A stretch of 64,000 nt of DNA from Molanna angustata (taxonomy: Eukaryota > Arthropoda > Insecta > Trichoptera > Molannidae), in contig OY754974.1 of NCBI GenBank assembly GCA_963576475.1, forward strand, positions 5,162,274 through 5,226,273, in the 5' to 3' direction. This document shows, piece by piece, positions 55,546-64,000 of this stretch. Position numbers and translations under genes: made by a program. The notes beneath the pieces are model-generated. The model did not search any database. It saw nothing but the letters and a program-made list of their open reading frames with translations, and was not told the DNA's origin. The stretch's first letter is position 1. Each line of letters starts with the position of its first letter.

Positions 55546-56540
55546 CTCTCTATTCCCTAACCATCCCACACACCATCACATTCGATCGCTCCTCATGCTG
55601 TCCTTTTCTTGTCGTTATGATGTTATTGGTTAGTGTAGTTAGTATATATGTATTAGTGTTTTTATATTATATAAACTTATGTCGTATACTATATCGACTC
55701 TTAATTTGTTCACGTATGTAATTTTTTTCTCAGATTGTTGACTGGAAAAAATAGCCCCCAGGACATTAATCTGACATTTAAACAATGCAATATTGTATGT
55801 TTGTACGTAAAGCGTTAAAAAAGTAAATAAATAAATAAGTAACTTAAATTTGTTTGGAGATCTGATGTAGGAAATTTGCTATGTCTATGTTTGCTAATTG
55901 ACGAATTATAAAAGAAAGTCATATGAATAAATCCGAACTCCAATTGTAGGGACATATTTAATTATCGTCTATGAAAATAAAATTGGACATGTTAGAGGAT
56001 GATATCATACAAAGATGTAAAAAAAAATAAAAAAGAGAAAAAACTTTATGGTGATTTTGGATTCTGGAAGTTTTTCGATGAATTTCGACTAAAGTGGGCT
56101 GAAAAAAAACTAAATACGTTGAGCTTCACAATTTAGAGCGCTGCTGACTGCATATGCACATTGATCAACGTCTTTGGCACAAATAGTCCTGTATAGGGAC
56201 TGGCTGCCTTACAAAAAAAAAACGTCTTAAGTGCCAAACACACATAGAAACCTAAATGAAAAAATAAAATAAAAGTGGTTGAAAAAAAAATAATGGAGCA
56301 TGAATAAATATTATGTGCCCATTTTCATTATTTTCCAATTGTATTTTTGTATAATTTTTTAGTATGACGCCATAGAAACGCTTTATGAAATTTACAAGAT
56401 AAATTATTTATTGTATAGTTGAATTTTAGACAAAAAACATTAAATCGTCCACAAAATTTTTAAATATTTAGAATTTTAATTAATTTTGCTATCACATTAT
56501 AAAATGATACTGTGTAAATTATTATTTCTTTTATCTTTTC
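55546..56540. other. AT-rich spacer
   Basis: 3' UTR of LINE H probably to about 55830 (ends in an AAAT run at 55820-55835). The rest shows nothing. Confidence 0.4.
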
Positions 56541-56542
56541 AG

Positions 56543-56699
56543 AACCCTAGGAGCGTCTCTGGTTGTGATACAATTTAACATATCAAATACAAGCCATAAG
56601 CCATTCGTTGGCTTTTCATACAAGATGAATGGGACGGCGTGTAATGTAAAGCTCCCAGGAACACACACTAAATCAGCGGCCGTCTCTCGGAGATTATAA
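56543..56699 (+). CDS. Candidate coding exon 2 of a CUB-like gene
   Basis: A strong acceptor (ttatttcttttatcttttcag, cut after 56542) opens a frame in which one base completes a split codon, followed by TLGASLVVIQFNISNTSHKP, FVGFSYKMNGTACNVKLP and SAAVSRRL, stop at 56697-56699. The L.V.F ... GF...Y spacing is that of the last strands of a CUB domain, and NIS, NTS and NGT are N-glycosylation sequons, fitting an extracellular protein. An alternative GTAAAG donor after 56645 is phase 0. The minus strand is also open (56531-56746), so strand is not certain. Phase fits the candidate at 30467-30588, implying a roughly 26-kb intron. Confidence 0.38.
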
Positions 56700-56725
56700 G
56701 TATTAAAATAACTTGGAAAAGTTGT

Positions 56726-56890
56726 AACCAGCAGAGCTGCATCCATATATCTTGTTTCTATTATGTAATGATGTCACCTCAACCGAGAGTATGCTTAGGA
56801 TTACAATGGGGGATTGGGATCCAGAAAAAGACTTCATGATTGGAACTCGCTTTCGACACAAAGCGATTGGGGTCCATTATGATAATATAT
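56726..56890 (+). other. Open frame, possible exon or chance
   Basis: Frame reads LCNDVTSTESMLRITMGDWD, then DFMIGTRFRHKAIGVHYDN, stop at about 56888. Not recognised. Its closeness to the candidate exon is the only reason to note it. Confidence 0.18.
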
Positions 56891-56894
56891 AACA

Positions 56895-57215
56895 CAACAC
56901 ATACTTTTATACGAAACTAAATCATATTTATTTGTCCCATAGTCGAAAGAGAGAGTGGGAGTTTATATAGGTTTTTTTTTTAATTCCAAAGGTAAATCAA
57001 ATGCCATGTTGTAATCTAATTTTTGTGCTAGTCCCAGGTTCGTTATCTATTGCGTTTGTGAATGAATTGTAATGGATACAATCATTGAATTGTGTAGATA
57101 TGGAGTTGGGGTGCGTATTTTTCAGCTCAGGTTCAAATATATTTCTTATCTCAATAAAAAAACATGCAAATTCAGTATGTGTGGCTGGAAGATGGAAATT
57201 GAAATTAATATGAAA
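56895..57215. other. AT-rich spacer, nothing recognised
   Basis: AT-rich, no gene. Confidence 0.4.
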
Positions 57216-57216
57216 A

Positions 57217-57292
57217 TTGTTCAGCCTCTTTTTGAGTAGACTTTTGGCGTTATCCGGGGCACAGCGCGTGAAGCTTGTCTACTCAACGTAAC
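57217..57292 (+). mobile_element. SINE E fragment
   Basis: aaaattgttcagcctctttt, gagtagacttttggcgttat and ggggcacagcgcgtgaagct match the reverse complement of 55375-55460. Confidence 0.7.
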
Positions 57293-57405
57293 ATTATATT
57301 GGAGGAATGCAGCGTCCGTGCATATGAGGGCTCAAAGACGGATAAGAGCGAGCTGCCGCCTGCATTTGTGGACTGGCTCGGAGCCCTCAACCTGAGTGTG
57401 TGATA
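57293..57405 (+). pseudogene. Non-LTR retrotransposon C-terminal tail
   Basis: Reads NIILEECSVRAYEGSKTDKS, then LPPAFVDWLGALNLSV, stop at about 57403. R1/Jockey-type tails have HI..ECP.R.Y.G......A..W...L.V. The upstream Cys pair is missing because SINE E abuts it. Confidence 0.55.
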
Positions 57406-57518
57406 GTATTTTTTATGTTAAACTGTGTGTTTGTTGGTTTGATTTTGATGTATAAATGACATAGCAGCTAAAAATACTTCCTTCTACATATATAAAAACA
57501 TCAACAGTTTCCAACTAA

Positions 57519-57695
57519 CCCAAACTACACTACAGACTAGACAGACTTGACAAGTTAAAATACAGATACCTAAGACAAAGTCAAATTTTGGTCAGACATT
57601 TTCAATTCCTTGGGGTCAAAGCATTCAATTTGATTCCATTGGAGTTGAAAAAGGCTAAAAACATAAGTTCATCTTCAAACAGAATTAAACAATGA
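57519..57695 (+). pseudogene. LINE J: non-LTR RT C-terminus
   Basis: Open without a Met from 57519 to the stop at 57693-57695: PKLHYRLDRLDKLKYRYLRQ, SQILVRHFQFLGVKAFNLIP and LELKKAKNISSSSNRIKQ. The R..YLR.S.......F.G.K.FN.IP.ELK pattern is an RT end. The frame is unbroken over 58 codons. 5'-truncated. Confidence 0.72.
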
Positions 57696-57790
57696 ATATG
57701 AAATAGAGACAAAACTTTAATCAATAAATTACATACTTTACGAAAACTTACATATACCTACCTAATATTATGTAAAATCATAAACTGCAT

Positions 57791-57976
57791 CAGGGTGGCA
57801 AGTCTGGTTCAATCGGCGAAATCAAAACCACCGTGATTACCCATATCATGGATATAATTATTATATGGAGTTCTACAATATCTGTAGATGTCATAGAACT
57901 CCATACTATAATTTTATCCATGATATGGGTAATCTGGGGTTTTGATTTCGCCGGTCGAACCAGACTTGCCCCCCTG
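57791..57976. mobile_element. Palindromic MITE, copy 5 (best preserved)
   Basis: Starts agggtggcaagtctggttca and ends cgaaccagacttgcccccctg; the arms carry gattacccatatcatggata and tatccatgatatgggtaatc. Loop near agttctacaatatctgtaga. Confidence 0.92.
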
Positions 57977-58114
57977 AACAGATTTTTAAGCTAGTGAAGC
58001 AGTTTACATTCGCATCTCGGCTTAAGAAATTAACTGTATATTTGTTTGTATTATATTGTATCTGGATATATAAATGCTGTAATAAACTGTATTTTACAAT
58101 ATAAAAAAAACATT

Positions 58115-58575
58115 TACCTGCATACAAATGACGTGAGTTTACATGCATAAAAATGAAGAGTTACTAATTTATAATCATGCGATTGACGTAACAATATAAT
58201 GAGATGCAAACGATGGACCTATCATTAGTAAATTTACAAGCGTGCATATGACGTGACATTAGTACAAATGCATAAAAAAGGAGAAATAGTAATTTATATC
58301 CTTGCGATTGACGTAATAATAATATTTTGAGATGCAATTGACGTACCTATCATTAATACATTTACAAGCATATGTACATACATATGACGTAACATTAGTT
58401 TACACGCATACAAATTAAGAATAAGTCATTTATAACCTTGCGATTGAACCTACATATCATTAATAAATTTACAAGCATGCATATGACGTGACATTAGTTC
58501 ACATGCATAAAAATGAAGAATTAGTGATTTATGACTTTGTGATTGACGTAACAATATATTATTGAGATGCAATTT
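58115..58575 (+). repeat. 107-128-bp imperfect tandem array with TGACGT motifs
   Basis: About four degenerate units; the anchor tttacaag lies at 58233, 58361 and 58468. Each unit carries one or more TGACGT cores (58129, 58184, 58249, 58309, 58339, 58385, 58484, 58544) in gcgattgacgtaac and catatgacgtgacatt contexts. TGACGT is the half-site of CREB/ATF-type bZIP factors, but here it may simply be part of the unit. Confidence 0.85.
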
Positions 58576-58579
58576 TCCC

Positions 58580-59400
58580 ATTTTCCCAAAACGGTTTCCC
58601 ATTTCTTTCCCCTAAATTATACGACACCACATTTTGGAAAACAGTTACAAAACCATCGTTTATGAATCAATTGTTCACACAAATCGAAACTCATCAAAAG
58701 TCCTATCTATCTAAATACCTATCTATTATACGAGACATTAAATCCTACAAAGAACTCTTTGTTGAAAATATTCTTTAGTGTTGCTACTTAAGTAATTAAT
58801 ATAAATTTACTTAATTACCTCCTCATTTTTTCGTATTCTAGCGAAATATCTTGTTGACTGCCCTCGGGATGAATCAAACATAAAAGAATGTTACAAAATG
58901 CTTGACTTTATAAAATATTTTATGTGCAAAGTTTTATTAAAAGTTAGCGTTTTATATTCCCAATGGTTCGCTTTTTTGCCTCATTTTTTGATGATAAGAA
59001 ACTTTATATTATTTTTAAAACATCTTGTTTGTTGAAATATTATTTTAATGTCGTACAGTATTAATTTTACGTTTCGTGTTCAGCAGGTAGCGTCAACGCC
59101 ATTGCCTCGAGGCAACTACTGCTAATCAAGCGAGAATTAAACGAAATAACGAGTCAATAAATTTTAGTAACTATGACAAATGAATCTCGAATATCGAATG
59201 TTTTATAACCACAATTTAAAAATGTCAATAAAGTTACTGCTGAACTCTTTTGAAGTTTATTGATTTTTTAGAAATATAGCTGTATTTAATTTATTCACAG
59301 ACCGGTTATATATATTTTGTTACCTTTGTCCACATTTTTGCGCGGTTGAGGAAATATGTGAGTGATAAAATGTTTCATTAGATTGATTTGTAAATATGTT
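58580..59400. other. AT-rich spacer, nothing recognised
   Basis: AT-rich, no gene. Confidence 0.4.
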
Positions 59401-59405
59401 TGTAG

Positions 59406-59617
59406 ATCCTTCTTCTTCTGGGAAACAATCCAATGATTAGTCTGCACCATGCACTGGATATAAATAAATTACAATGGATATGGCATACATTTTCTTCACA
59501 AATACGTAACGACTGGGTCTGGGTCTTCGACCAGTCTGGGTCTTATACCACTTACGACAAATATAATCTTCCAGATGAAATATTCCTGCGGAAGCAAAGA
59601 AATCTCTATGGAATAGT
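59406..59617 (+). CDS. Candidate coding exon (unidentified, possibly receptor N-terminal region)
   Basis: Open frame in an AT-rich setting after a plausible acceptor (aatatgtttgtag). It reads ILLLLGNNPMISLHHALDIN, KLQWIWHTFSSQIRNDWVWV, FDQSGSYTTYDKYNLPDEIF and LRKQRNLYGIV, ending at a consensus donor GTATGT (59618-59623). Read past the donor, a stop follows within 4 codons. The (L)P..IF..K..NL.GI ending loosely recalls N-terminal exons of insect ionotropic receptors, but I cannot confirm that. The phase (0 in, 2 out) is compatible with the alternative donor at 56645, so it could continue the CUB-like gene. A LINE inserted immediately downstream. Confidence 0.32.
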
Positions 59618-59644
59618 GTATGTTATTTAATTTATCTATCATAT

Positions 59645-60722
59645 ACCTAATTTTATTTTATTTTTATTTTATTTCATTTTAAAGAGTGCAAACAGTCAAA
59701 TTCATATAATATATACAAAAAAATGAGTTACCAGCATATAGACCAGTGAAGACTCCAGATATTACCAAATATTAGTCCTTTATATATATAGAGAAATGAA
59801 ATTAAGTGAAGCAATCATTAAACGAACACCATACAATAGTTATATTACGTGATTAGGGATCGGATGATTCCAATACACCACACACACCTTTCCTAAACTC
59901 TCCCTTACTTAATAGAAATATGTCCAGGCCACCGAATAACGTGTTATACATCGAACAACTACGCTGCATAAACGAATTACGAGCATAGTTAGTGGTGCAG
60001 TGGGGCAACCTGAACAAGTGATTAACGCGAGTGACGCGCTGCGGACAGTTGAAGGGTACCTGCTCGAGCAAATTCGCAGAATTAACATCTCCATTTACGA
60101 TCTTAAACAAATAAACCGTATCAGTCTCCGTTCTTATATTTACAAGTGTGGTGATTCCATAGTGTCGAGCAGCAAGCTTATAAGTTTCAAAATTTTGGCT
60201 CGTCAGAAAGTCCAGATATCTTACGAATCTCCTCTGTAATCCCTCAATTCTATTTTTATATATGCAATATTGGGGATTCCACACAACCGATGCAAACTCC
60301 AAGTGACTTCTTACCAATGAATAATATAGAACAGTCATAGTCGAAGGCGACTTAAAAGGTTTGCCAATCCTCAGAATAAACCCTAACATTCTGTATGCCT
60401 TCCGAATGATAGTGTCAACGTTAACCCCAAACAAGAGTTTTCTGTCCATGATCACTCCCAGGTCTCTGATCTCCTCACACCTACCCAAGATCTGACCATC
60501 AATGCAATAGTTGATGCAAACCGGGCTTGCACTCCTAGAGAATGTGATAGTCTTGCATTTGGATATATTTAGGAACAATTGATTACACCTGCAATATTCT
60601 GCAAGCAGCTGCAGGTCACTCTGGAGCCCCGAACAATCTTCTAAGCCTCCAACCCTTCGAAAGATTTTTGCATCATCCGCAAACAAGAGAAACTTTGAAT
60701 TTTTAAAACATATACTGATAAA
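59645..60722 (-). pseudogene. LINE E: Jockey-like retrotransposon, RT palm to C-terminus
   Basis: The longest ORF of the window, 277 codons (60686-59853), starting at the catalytic box: FKNSKFLLFADDAKIFRR, where FADD is RT motif C with its two Asp. Then RCNQLFLNISKCKTITFSRS, ILGRCEEIRDLGVIMDRKLL (the DLGV.LD-type block), HLEFASVVWNPQYCIYKNRI and EGLQRRFVRYLD, in the order expected of Jockey/R1-type RTs. It lacks the endonuclease and the first half of RT (5' truncation at about 60722). A-rich tail at 59650-59690. The unbroken frame suggests a young copy; alone it cannot encode a working enzyme. Confidence 0.9.
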
Positions 60723-60724
60723 CC

Positions 60725-60805
60725 GTAAAGATAGAAAAATGTGATGTTAGGTTCTCTCTGGCTACCACATGGGGCACATTGCGTGATAGTATGTATGTAT
60801 AATAT
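60725..60805 (+). mobile_element. RTE-like 3' end fragment
   Basis: gatgttaggttctctctggc, taccacatggggcacattgc and gtgatagtatgtatgtat match 28290-28370. LINE E is joined directly to it. Confidence 0.65.
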
Positions 60806-61004
60806 TATTTTTCATACATTTTTAATACGCAAATCCTTCGCAAATTGACGAGTTTCGATATCCCATGATTCCCACCATCAAACTAAGCTAAGTTGGCTAA
60901 GTTTGATATTTTTTCTCTTGAGTTACATCATTGCAACTCGACGAGATTCATATGCGCGATCATCTCTGAAGCACTATCTTCCAATTAAAAAGAAATCATT
61001 AAAA

Positions 61005-61327
61005 TCGGACAATATTGTAAAGAGTTTGTATCGCTTAAGTGTCAAATGAAGAGTTTTATGAATTTCTCATGGATCCCATGATCAATAATCATATCCCCCC
61101 CTTATTTAATGAAAATCGGACAATGAGAGTTTGTATCGCTTAAGTGTCAAATGAAGAGTTTTATGAATTTCTCATGGATCCCATGATCAATAATCATATC
61201 CCCCCCTTATTTAATGAAAATCGGACAATGAGAGTTTGTATCGCTTAAAGTGTCAAATGAAGAGTTTTATGAATTTCTCATGGATCCCATAATCAATAAT
61301 CATATCCCCCCCTTATTTAATGAAAAA
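61005..61327 (+). repeat. 105-bp tandem triplication
   Basis: gtttgtatcgctt starts at 61024, 61129 and 61234, exactly 105 bp apart. Units carry aagagttttatgaatttctc, atcccatgatcaataatcat and a ccccccc run; they differ at only a few bases. Confidence 0.95.
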
Positions 61328-61385
61328 AAATCATCAAAATGGGTCAACGTGGTAAAAATACATAAATCGCTCATCAAACAAAAAA

Positions 61386-61990
61386 CGAGTGGGTTGTAGC
61401 CAACGCTAAACTCCTCAGAAAGAAGTCACTCTACAAAATATTCAAATTTTATATAGAAAATATTCAGCATTTTCATGAAATGAGTTTACTAAATTATTTT
61501 AAATTTAAATATTTTATTATAAAAAGTTGACAATTCTTCAATGTGTTTTAATGAAAGTAATGTGCCTTTTTACCAATTTGAAAATAAAAATAACAGATTT
61601 CGAGTTTCCTGAGCTTAGGGTCACTTTGAAATATTTTACAGATAAAAAAATCAGAATCACTATTCAGATATCCTTCAAAATTTAACGGGGTCAAAGCAAG
61701 TATTAAATATTATACATATTTGCAAAATATGAAAAAAATCGACTAGGTAATTTAGTCTATAATCGATAAAATAGAATGAACACAGTACATGTACAGTACA
61801 CACAGTACACAGCACATGCTACACACAGATACAATGCGATGAAACTTTCACAATACAATCTCAGCATGATACCTACTAGTTGATAATCTGCAATTAAAAA
61901 ATAGCCTAAAAATTGATTGAATTAAGAATTGATTGAATGATCATAACTCCATACTATTCCCATGGGTTAGTGATGAGTAAAAAGTTCACC
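61386..61990. repeat. R1-family repeat, third copy
   Basis: gtgggttgtagccaacgcta, gttgacaattcttcaatgtg, gatgaaactttcacaataca, tgataatctgcaattaaaaa and ccatgggttagtgatgagta follow the order of 51024-52010 and 52600-52920. Confidence 0.68.
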
Positions 61991-62470
61991 TCGTATTGGG
62001 AACATACCCCATTTTCGGAAGTTGGTTAAAAAAGCTTATATCAGATTAACAAAATCCAAATGATGATGTATTTGAGGTCTATTTAACATAATACATAGAT
62101 CCACATTTTATATTCCTCTATCTTCCTTAGTATAATATTCAAGTTTACAGTTTCAACAATAAACACTAACTGTTGTTAAGATTACTTCAAAGTTTTTTTA
62201 CGATTGTTTTCTCAAATGAATAAACTTGCCGGTATTTAGTTATACATTTGGCGAAAGATGTCGACGAAAAGAGGTCACAAAGTTAGTACTTGTTGAAAGT
62301 TCCATTGGAATGGTGCAATGAAAAACTTTGTAACTTGTTTGGCTCAGTACAAATCTCTCCAGACCAAACATTGTAAAACTAAAGCCGGCATTAAAATGAA
62401 ATCATGAAATGTATCCTCAGTCTACCGGGGAAATAAACTCCAATCATAATTTGTACTATAATAAATAAAT
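61991..62470. other. AT-rich spacer, nothing recognised
   Basis: AT-rich, no gene. Confidence 0.4.
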
Positions 62471-62472
62471 AG

Positions 62473-62756
62473 TGTTTTCATGATTAAAAATGCGGCAACG
62501 ACATAGAAATGCTGGAAATAAAATGTGAGATATGTGAATGAAAGAGATCGCATGTCTGTAGCGTGAGAGTATATATTGTCTAAATGAGCGCGCGGCGCGT
62601 CATTCTCCGTTCCGCTTTATTTGTAGTATTACCTCCGTTTTGTGTGTAAATAGTATTGACCTTGAGTTGTATTATAATATATTGATCGTGTTCAATAAAG
62701 TGTATAAAAGGATATATATCTTTTACTTCATAAAATAATCTAAGAGTTCCACCCCA
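62473..62756 (+). mobile_element. Possible solo LTR
   Basis: 284 bp beginning TGTTTTCATG and ending TTCCACCCCA (TG...CA). It has a TATA-like gagtatatattg at 62567, a GC-rich stretch gagcgcgcggcgcgtcattc at 62586, and a polyadenylation-like ttcaataaagtg near 62690. The flanking 5-mers are aatag and agtag (one mismatch). No second LTR or gag/pol is present. Boundaries are inferred. Confidence 0.33.
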
Positions 62757-62759
62757 AGT

Positions 62760-63080
62760 AGGTACCTACAAGATACTGTACAAAGACACTGTTTAAAATA
62801 ACATCTAATTAATTATTTGGAGACAATAACCCATTATAACGTATTGTGCAATGATGGATCATACCAGGAAATGACATTGGTGTTTGTCATGCACGCTCGG
62901 TTGTGCCATGTTATTTTTACAAAAACAATAAAACATCTACAAATTTTGGTGTATTAGGTCATAATAACAATGAAACAATCTACACATATAGGTTTCAAGT
63001 TTAATGCTTATTAAATAAATTATTATTATTGAGGTGACAAGCAGGCAGCATAAAGCTGATGTGCTTGAGTGAGTTCACAG
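62760..63080. other. AT-rich spacer
   Basis: Includes the LINE I 3' end near 63015-63080 (tcaataataataattta-type tail on the minus strand). Confidence 0.4.
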
Positions 63081-63082
63081 TG

Positions 63083-63256
63083 TCACTGTAATCCATCTAG
63101 TCCGTTCTTAAAGGAGTTGACACTCTCATCAACAACCAGATCCTTAGGCAGCCTGTTCCAAGCATCCACCACTCTATTACTTAGTTTATGTGGATTCTGA
63201 GCAAACACACGTAAACTAATCAACTTCAGGCTATGACCACGAAAGTGCTCATTATA
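63083..63256 (-). pseudogene. LINE I: non-LTR RT C-terminus
   Basis: The minus strand reads NEHFRGHSLKLISLRVFAQN, PHKLSNRVVDAWNRLPKDLV and VDESVNSFKNGLDGLQ, stop at 63083-63085. RGH..KL.......NR.V..WN.LP...V....V..FK..LD is a very common end of CR1/Jockey-like RTs. Unbroken over about 55 codons, truncated upstream. Confidence 0.85.
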
Positions 63257-63310
63257 TATTATTTTTATAAAATTTTATTTTGTATTGCTTCTCAGCCAAC
63301 TAATAAATAC

Positions 63311-63440
63311 TTGTGTCAAATACCAAAAACGCACCCAATAAAATTTTTCCATATTCCGCAGATCCAGACTGAAAACACGATTGAAAACTATTGTTTATCC
63401 ACCGGGTTCTTACCCGGGAACTTTCGCTCATGATTCAAGT
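63311..63440 (-). mobile_element. SINE B, decayed fragment
   Basis: ttgtgtcaaataccaaaaac, gcacccaataaaa, cagatccagactgaaaacac and tccaccgggttcttacccgg follow SINE B in reverse complement. Confidence 0.6.
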
Positions 63441-63805
63441 AACAAATAATGTACCATTTAATTGAGTGCTTTGGCAAAACCAATGTGTTTTTAGTATCCA
63501 TCTAGCTAAATGCTTAATCATTGAAATTGATTAAATATCTATAAGAAGTTTTGCGTACTTGCATTTAAGCGAGCTGGATAACAAACTAACAGTCAAGTGA
63601 ATCTGGGTTTGATAAATACATACCAAAACATTAACGTTTTTGAGGGAAAGCTTGAAATGTACAACACGTTCTTGTTCCATCCTAAGCCTTATTTTCTTAA
63701 CTGTTGGCTTCTTCCATCTGCTACCTATCATTCTTAACTTATACGCTAGCTAAAAACACGACGGTTGGTTCTTCATTTTATAGCTGTATAAAATAAGAAA
63801 TTTCA
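63441..63805. other. AT-rich spacer, nothing recognised
   Basis: The frame at 63531-63731 is unsupported. Confidence 0.4.
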
Positions 63806-63810
63806 ATAGA

Positions 63811-63960
63811 CTAATCGAAGGAGTCAGAGGGCAGTTATCTTACAAGCGGTGGTCTAACCAGATAACATCTTTGATTGGCAGTTTGTAGGTATCAGCCTGG
63901 AGAGTCTGCATTGTATGCTCGAAGAATGGTGAGATGTTAGGTAAGTTTTATAGACACTAT
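63811..63960 (+). pseudogene. Possible RTE-like tail, third type
   Basis: Reads LIEGVRGQLSYKRWSNQITS, then LIGSL, stop at 63886-63888; the next stretch has WRVCIV in another frame. Compare VEGRRSRGRSPSRWSDLV at 31163-31400. Decayed. Confidence 0.4.
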
Positions 63961-64000
63961 TGAATCCTGACACAAAAACACGACCACTGACATGGGTACA

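Noticed and set aside
56531..56746. 71-codon minus ORF
   Set aside because: Antisense to the plus-strand CUB-like exon candidate, which has the stronger acceptor and domain-like spacing; strand remains to be confirmed by transcripts.

Overview
This window is AT-rich eukaryotic DNA with no bacterial or viral gene layout. It has no operons, no long intact genes, thick microsatellites and dozens of interspersed repeats. tRNA-derived SINEs, many 5'-truncated CR1/Jockey-like and RTE-like LINE tails, palindromic MITEs and frequent taggtacctac-type words all suggest an insect, most likely a moth or butterfly (Lepidoptera). That assignment is inference from repeat character, not from a database match.

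The region is best read as intergenic or intronic sequence filled with transposable-element remnants. Layout: 1-731 is a 54-bp minisatellite split by a palindromic MITE. 0.7-6.6 kb holds low-complexity TTTA DNA, a second palindromic MITE (4705-4870) and RTE tails. 6.6-7.7 kb holds a nine-copy 32-bp array, a palindrome and a LINE tail. 9.7-10.2 kb is a CR1-like LINE tail. 12.2-12.8 kb is a triple nest (a 16-bp motif array inside SINE B, and SINE A inside the same SINE B). 16.5-20.1 kb holds AAAT DNA, a LINE tail and a 31-bp array split by a LINE. 20.8-25 kb holds hairpins, a 424-bp TIR element, and SINEs A and C. 26.9-32.8 kb is mostly RTE and LINE tails. 35-45.3 kb is LINE and SINE tails plus a 74-81-bp array. 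46.3-50.7 kb holds a large foldback element, SINEs B and D and a LINE. 51-54 kb is one repeat family plus a CA tract. 55-64 kb holds LINE tails, the longest reverse-transcriptase ORF (59853-60686, minus), two further tandem arrays and a possible solo LTR.

Only a few stretches look like host coding exons, all at low confidence. Plus-strand 30467-30588 and 56543-56699 have compatible splice phases, and read together they resemble the end of a CUB domain. 59406-59617 is an open frame with a GTATGT donor and is phase-compatible with them, so a plus-strand gene with very long introns may cross the right half of the window. On the minus strand, 15836-15974 (strong donor) and 17273-17569 (hydrophobic 98-codon ORF) are weaker candidates.

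Almost every protein-like segment is the extreme C-terminus of a non-LTR reverse transcriptase, as expected from target-primed, 5'-truncated insertion. In one CR1-like family the 3' end carries a GCGCC/GGCGC hairpin whose inner stem differs in sequence but stays paired in three copies. I label LINE families A-J, SINEs A-E and dispersed repeats R1-R5 only to tie copies within this window together.
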